A stretch of DNA of 5,385 bases from Eggerthellaceae bacterium (lineage in GTDB: Bacteria; Actinomycetota; Coriobacteriia; Coriobacteriales; Eggerthellaceae): NCBI GenBank assembly GCA_003452695.1, contig DMNP01000055.1:1-5385 (forward strand). The letters are read 5' to 3'. Each line of letters starts with the position of its first letter. The stretch's first letter is position 1. Below, one piece after another: positions 4,153 to 5,385 of this stretch. The notes beneath the pieces are model-generated. The model did not search any database, was not told the DNA's origin, and saw nothing but the letters and a program-made list of their open reading frames with translations. A program made the translations under genes and the position numbers.

Positions 4153-4941
4153 ATGCCGGACAACGTAACCGACAACAAGAGAACGTATTCGACGGGCGAG
4201 CTTGCCCAGACGTGTGGGGTGACTGTGCGCACCGTGCAATACTACGATGAGAAGGGGCTGCTGCCGCCTTCCGACCTTACCGAGGGAGGGCGCCGCGTAT
4301 ACACGGAAGCCGACGCCGCCAAGCTGCGCAAGGTGCTGTTGTTGAAGTCGCTCGGCCTGAAGCTATCCGACATACGCGACTTCCTCGAAAGCGACGCCTC
4401 GCCCACCGTGCTCCGCGACATCTTGGAGGCCCAGGACGCAAAGCTCGCAGCGGAACTCGAGGAGCGCACGCAGGCCAGGAGGCGCATCGCCGCCATGATC
4501 GACTCCATCGACGCAACGGGCGAGCTCCCCGCCGAGACCGCCCCCGACATGGAAGACATCATGCAAAGGAAGCCCAGCATGTGGGAAAGCGAGCTCGCGC
4601 CGTTCTACAAGGCGATGCTCGCCGTCGGAATCGTCGTAGACGTAGTGGAAATAGGCGCGATCGCCTGGTGGGTCGCAACCGGAGACTGGCGGCCGTTCGC
4701 GGTCGTTATGCCGTTCGTCGTCGTGGCGATCGTTCTGGCCGTAAGGGCATACCGCAGGCGGACGGCCTACTTGTGCCCGCACTGCCGCGGCGTGTTCGTG
4801 CCCCAGGGAGCCGAATGGCTCTTCGCCAAGCACACCCCCACCACCCGCAAGGTGACCTGCACGCACTGCAGCACCAAAGACTGGTGCGCCGAGGTTTCGA
4901 GCGATAGGGTAACAACGCAGAGACCTACCCTCGTGGAGTGA
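4153..4941 (+). CDS. Membrane-tethered MerR-family regulator with C-terminal zinc ribbon
   Basis: This 262-residue protein begins with a MerR winged-helix DNA-binding domain: YSTGELAQTCGVTVRTVQYY (12-31), then GLLPP, then GGRRVYTEADAAKLRKVLLL (45-64), and a LGLKLSDIRDFL helix. A coiled coil at about 90-120 should pair two subunits. In place of a ligand-binding domain there are two hydrophobic segments, about 154-175 (MLAVGIVVDVVEIGAIAWWV) and 182-200 (FAVVMPFVVVAIVLAV), joined by a short loop. A zinc ribbon follows, with CPHC at 208-211 and CTHC at 236-239, H227 and C245 nearby, and a conserved-looking HTPTTRK. By the positive-inside pattern (RAYRRR at 198-203), both ends should be cytoplasmic. 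It may sense metal, redox state or membrane stress. The signal is unknown. It is transcribed away from the toxin-antitoxin operon, probably autoregulated from 4098-4128, and ends at the terminator 5016-5052. Confidence 0.9.
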   Translation: MPDNVTDNKRTYSTGELAQTCGVTVRTVQYYDEKGLLPPSDLTEGGRRVYTEADAAKLRKVLLLKSLGLKLSDIRDFLESDASPTVLRDILEAQDAKLAAELEERTQARRRIAAMIDSIDATGELPAETAPDMEDIMQRKPSMWESELAPFYKAMLAVGIVVDVVEIGAIAWWVATGDWRPFAVVMPFVVVAIVLAVRAYRRRTAYLCPHCRGVFVPQGAEWLFAKHTPTTRKVTCTHCSTKDWCAEVSSDRVTTQRPTLVE

Positions 4942-5015
4942 AGCCCTGCAAGCTGACGCTCGAACAGAAGCGCGTCTTTTATGAGTTTTAACTGATTTTC
5001 GCTTCAAAACTGATT

Positions 5016-5052
5016 CGCAGGTCAAGGATTCAATCCTCTGACCTGCGTTTTT
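5016..5052 (+). terminator. Intrinsic terminator of the MerR gene
   Basis: A 9-bp perfect outer stem (CGCAGGTCA 5016-5024, TGACCTGCG 5039-5047) continues, after a one-base bulge, into AGGATT/AATCCT (5025-5030, 5032-5037), and is followed directly by TTTTT (5048-5052). It lies 74 bases after the MerR stop codon. AACTGATT occurs twice just before it (4990-4997 and 5008-5015), without clear meaning. The T-run is only on the plus-strand side, so it should act mainly on the MerR transcript. Confidence 0.88.
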
Positions 5053-5166
5053 GTTGCCCAAAAATCGTGGCTGCAATTGAGTGGGAATAGCCCACGGAGT
5101 AGCAGCGCTTAGCTTCTCTTGGCATCGTTTGTCACGGTTTGGCGCCAGGCACACGCTTGCAGAGCA

Positions 5167-5385
5167 TTAAGCCGATTGCAGACTGCTCCAACGGGGGCGA
5201 ACGGCGTCGAGAACCGCCTCCATCGTCGACTCGAAACCCGATTCGATTATCGTGACCTTCTCGTTGCACTCAGCGAAGGCGGCGATGCAGCGGCGGTTGT
5301 CTTCCCTCAATGCGCCGAGCGTGCAGCCAGAGTCGTCCAGCCTGGTCTCGACGGCACAGGCGTATTCTCTTATCTCGCCGATATG
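5167..5385 (-). CDS. Unrecognised helical protein, C-terminal part (enters from the right edge)
   Basis: The minus strand is open from the right edge to the TAA at 5167-5169, giving the last 72 residues of a protein whose start is outside the window. The sequence is charged and helix-friendly, with stretches such as HIGEIREYACAVETRLDD and ALREDNRRCIAAFAE, and ends in RPRWSSLQSA. Spacing of hydrophobic residues suggests amphipathic or coiled-coil helices. There are four cysteines without CxxC spacing and no membrane segment. GC-rich third positions support real coding. I do not recognise the family. No T-tailed terminator is visible after its stop on the minus strand; a weak GTGGG/CCCAC hairpin (5081-5095) is the only candidate. 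The 114 bases between the MerR terminator and this stop hold nothing else. Confidence 0.72.
   Translation of the reverse strand, partial: HIGEIREYACAVETRLDDSGCTLGALREDNRRCIAAFAECNEKVTIIESGFESTMEAVLDAVRPRWSSLQSA

Noticed and set aside
4957..4984. Possible terminator GACGC...GCGTC followed by TTTT right after the MerR gene
   Set aside because: The stem is only five base pairs, and a far stronger terminator stands at 5016-5052.
4363..5154. Minus-strand ORF of 263 codons
   Set aside because: It is antisense to the MerR gene and runs through its terminator; the composition is that of a shadow frame.
1..5385. CRISPR array, tRNA or rRNA gene, intact insertion sequence
   Set aside because: No regularly spaced repeats of CRISPR type, no cloverleaf or rRNA signatures and no transposase coding were seen on either strand.

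Overview
The window looks like chromosomal accessory DNA from a moderately GC-rich Gram-positive actinobacterium. My best guess is a gut coriobacterium of the Eggerthella/Slackia/Gordonibacter type. This rests on codon use, on two single-gene AAA/DUF4143 ATPases, and on a ribosome binding site that matches the 3' tail of 16S rRNA typical of Actinobacteria and Firmicutes. The species cannot be fixed from the sequence.

Left part (1-2173): two ATPase genes lie on the minus strand. The first runs off the left edge and only its N-terminal 86 residues are visible. The second (861-2096) is complete. They belong to different subtypes of the same general family (Walker A GPRQSGKS versus GVRRCGKS). Each has DNA repeats upstream: three CCATRATTG copies at an exact 23-bp period before the first, and a good sigma-70 promoter followed by two palindromes before the second. 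The 600 bases between them are AT-rich and hold no convincing gene beyond one possible 65-codon ORF, plus a strong GC-rich hairpin (763-810) that may end the second ATPase transcript.

Middle part (2178-3205): a stretch of gene remains. There is a small membrane protein broken by two compensating frameshifts (+ strand). There is a 62-codon C-terminal piece of a possible helicase-type ATPase (- strand, no start). There is a DUF4238-like fragment lacking both ends (+ strand). Bases 2995-3205 hold no feature I can support.

Right part (3206-5385): a type II toxin-antitoxin pair on the minus strand, in the order antitoxin (ribbon-helix-helix, DUF1778/TacA-like) then toxin (GNAT acetyltransferase, TacT-like). 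The genes overlap by 10 bases and are driven by a near-consensus promoter carrying an inverted repeat suited to autorepression. Facing away from it is a MerR-type regulator with an unusual build: DNA-binding domain, coiled coil, two membrane segments and a C-terminal zinc ribbon. Its apparent promoter has the 19-bp spacer with a centred dyad that is typical of MerR targets, so it probably controls itself. A clear intrinsic terminator follows it. The last 219 bases hold the C-terminal end of an unrecognised, mostly helical protein entering from the right on the minus strand.

No wholly new system is visible. The most interesting items are the membrane-tethered MerR/zinc-ribbon regulator with its promoter, the TacAT-like module, and the repeats upstream of the two ATPases.
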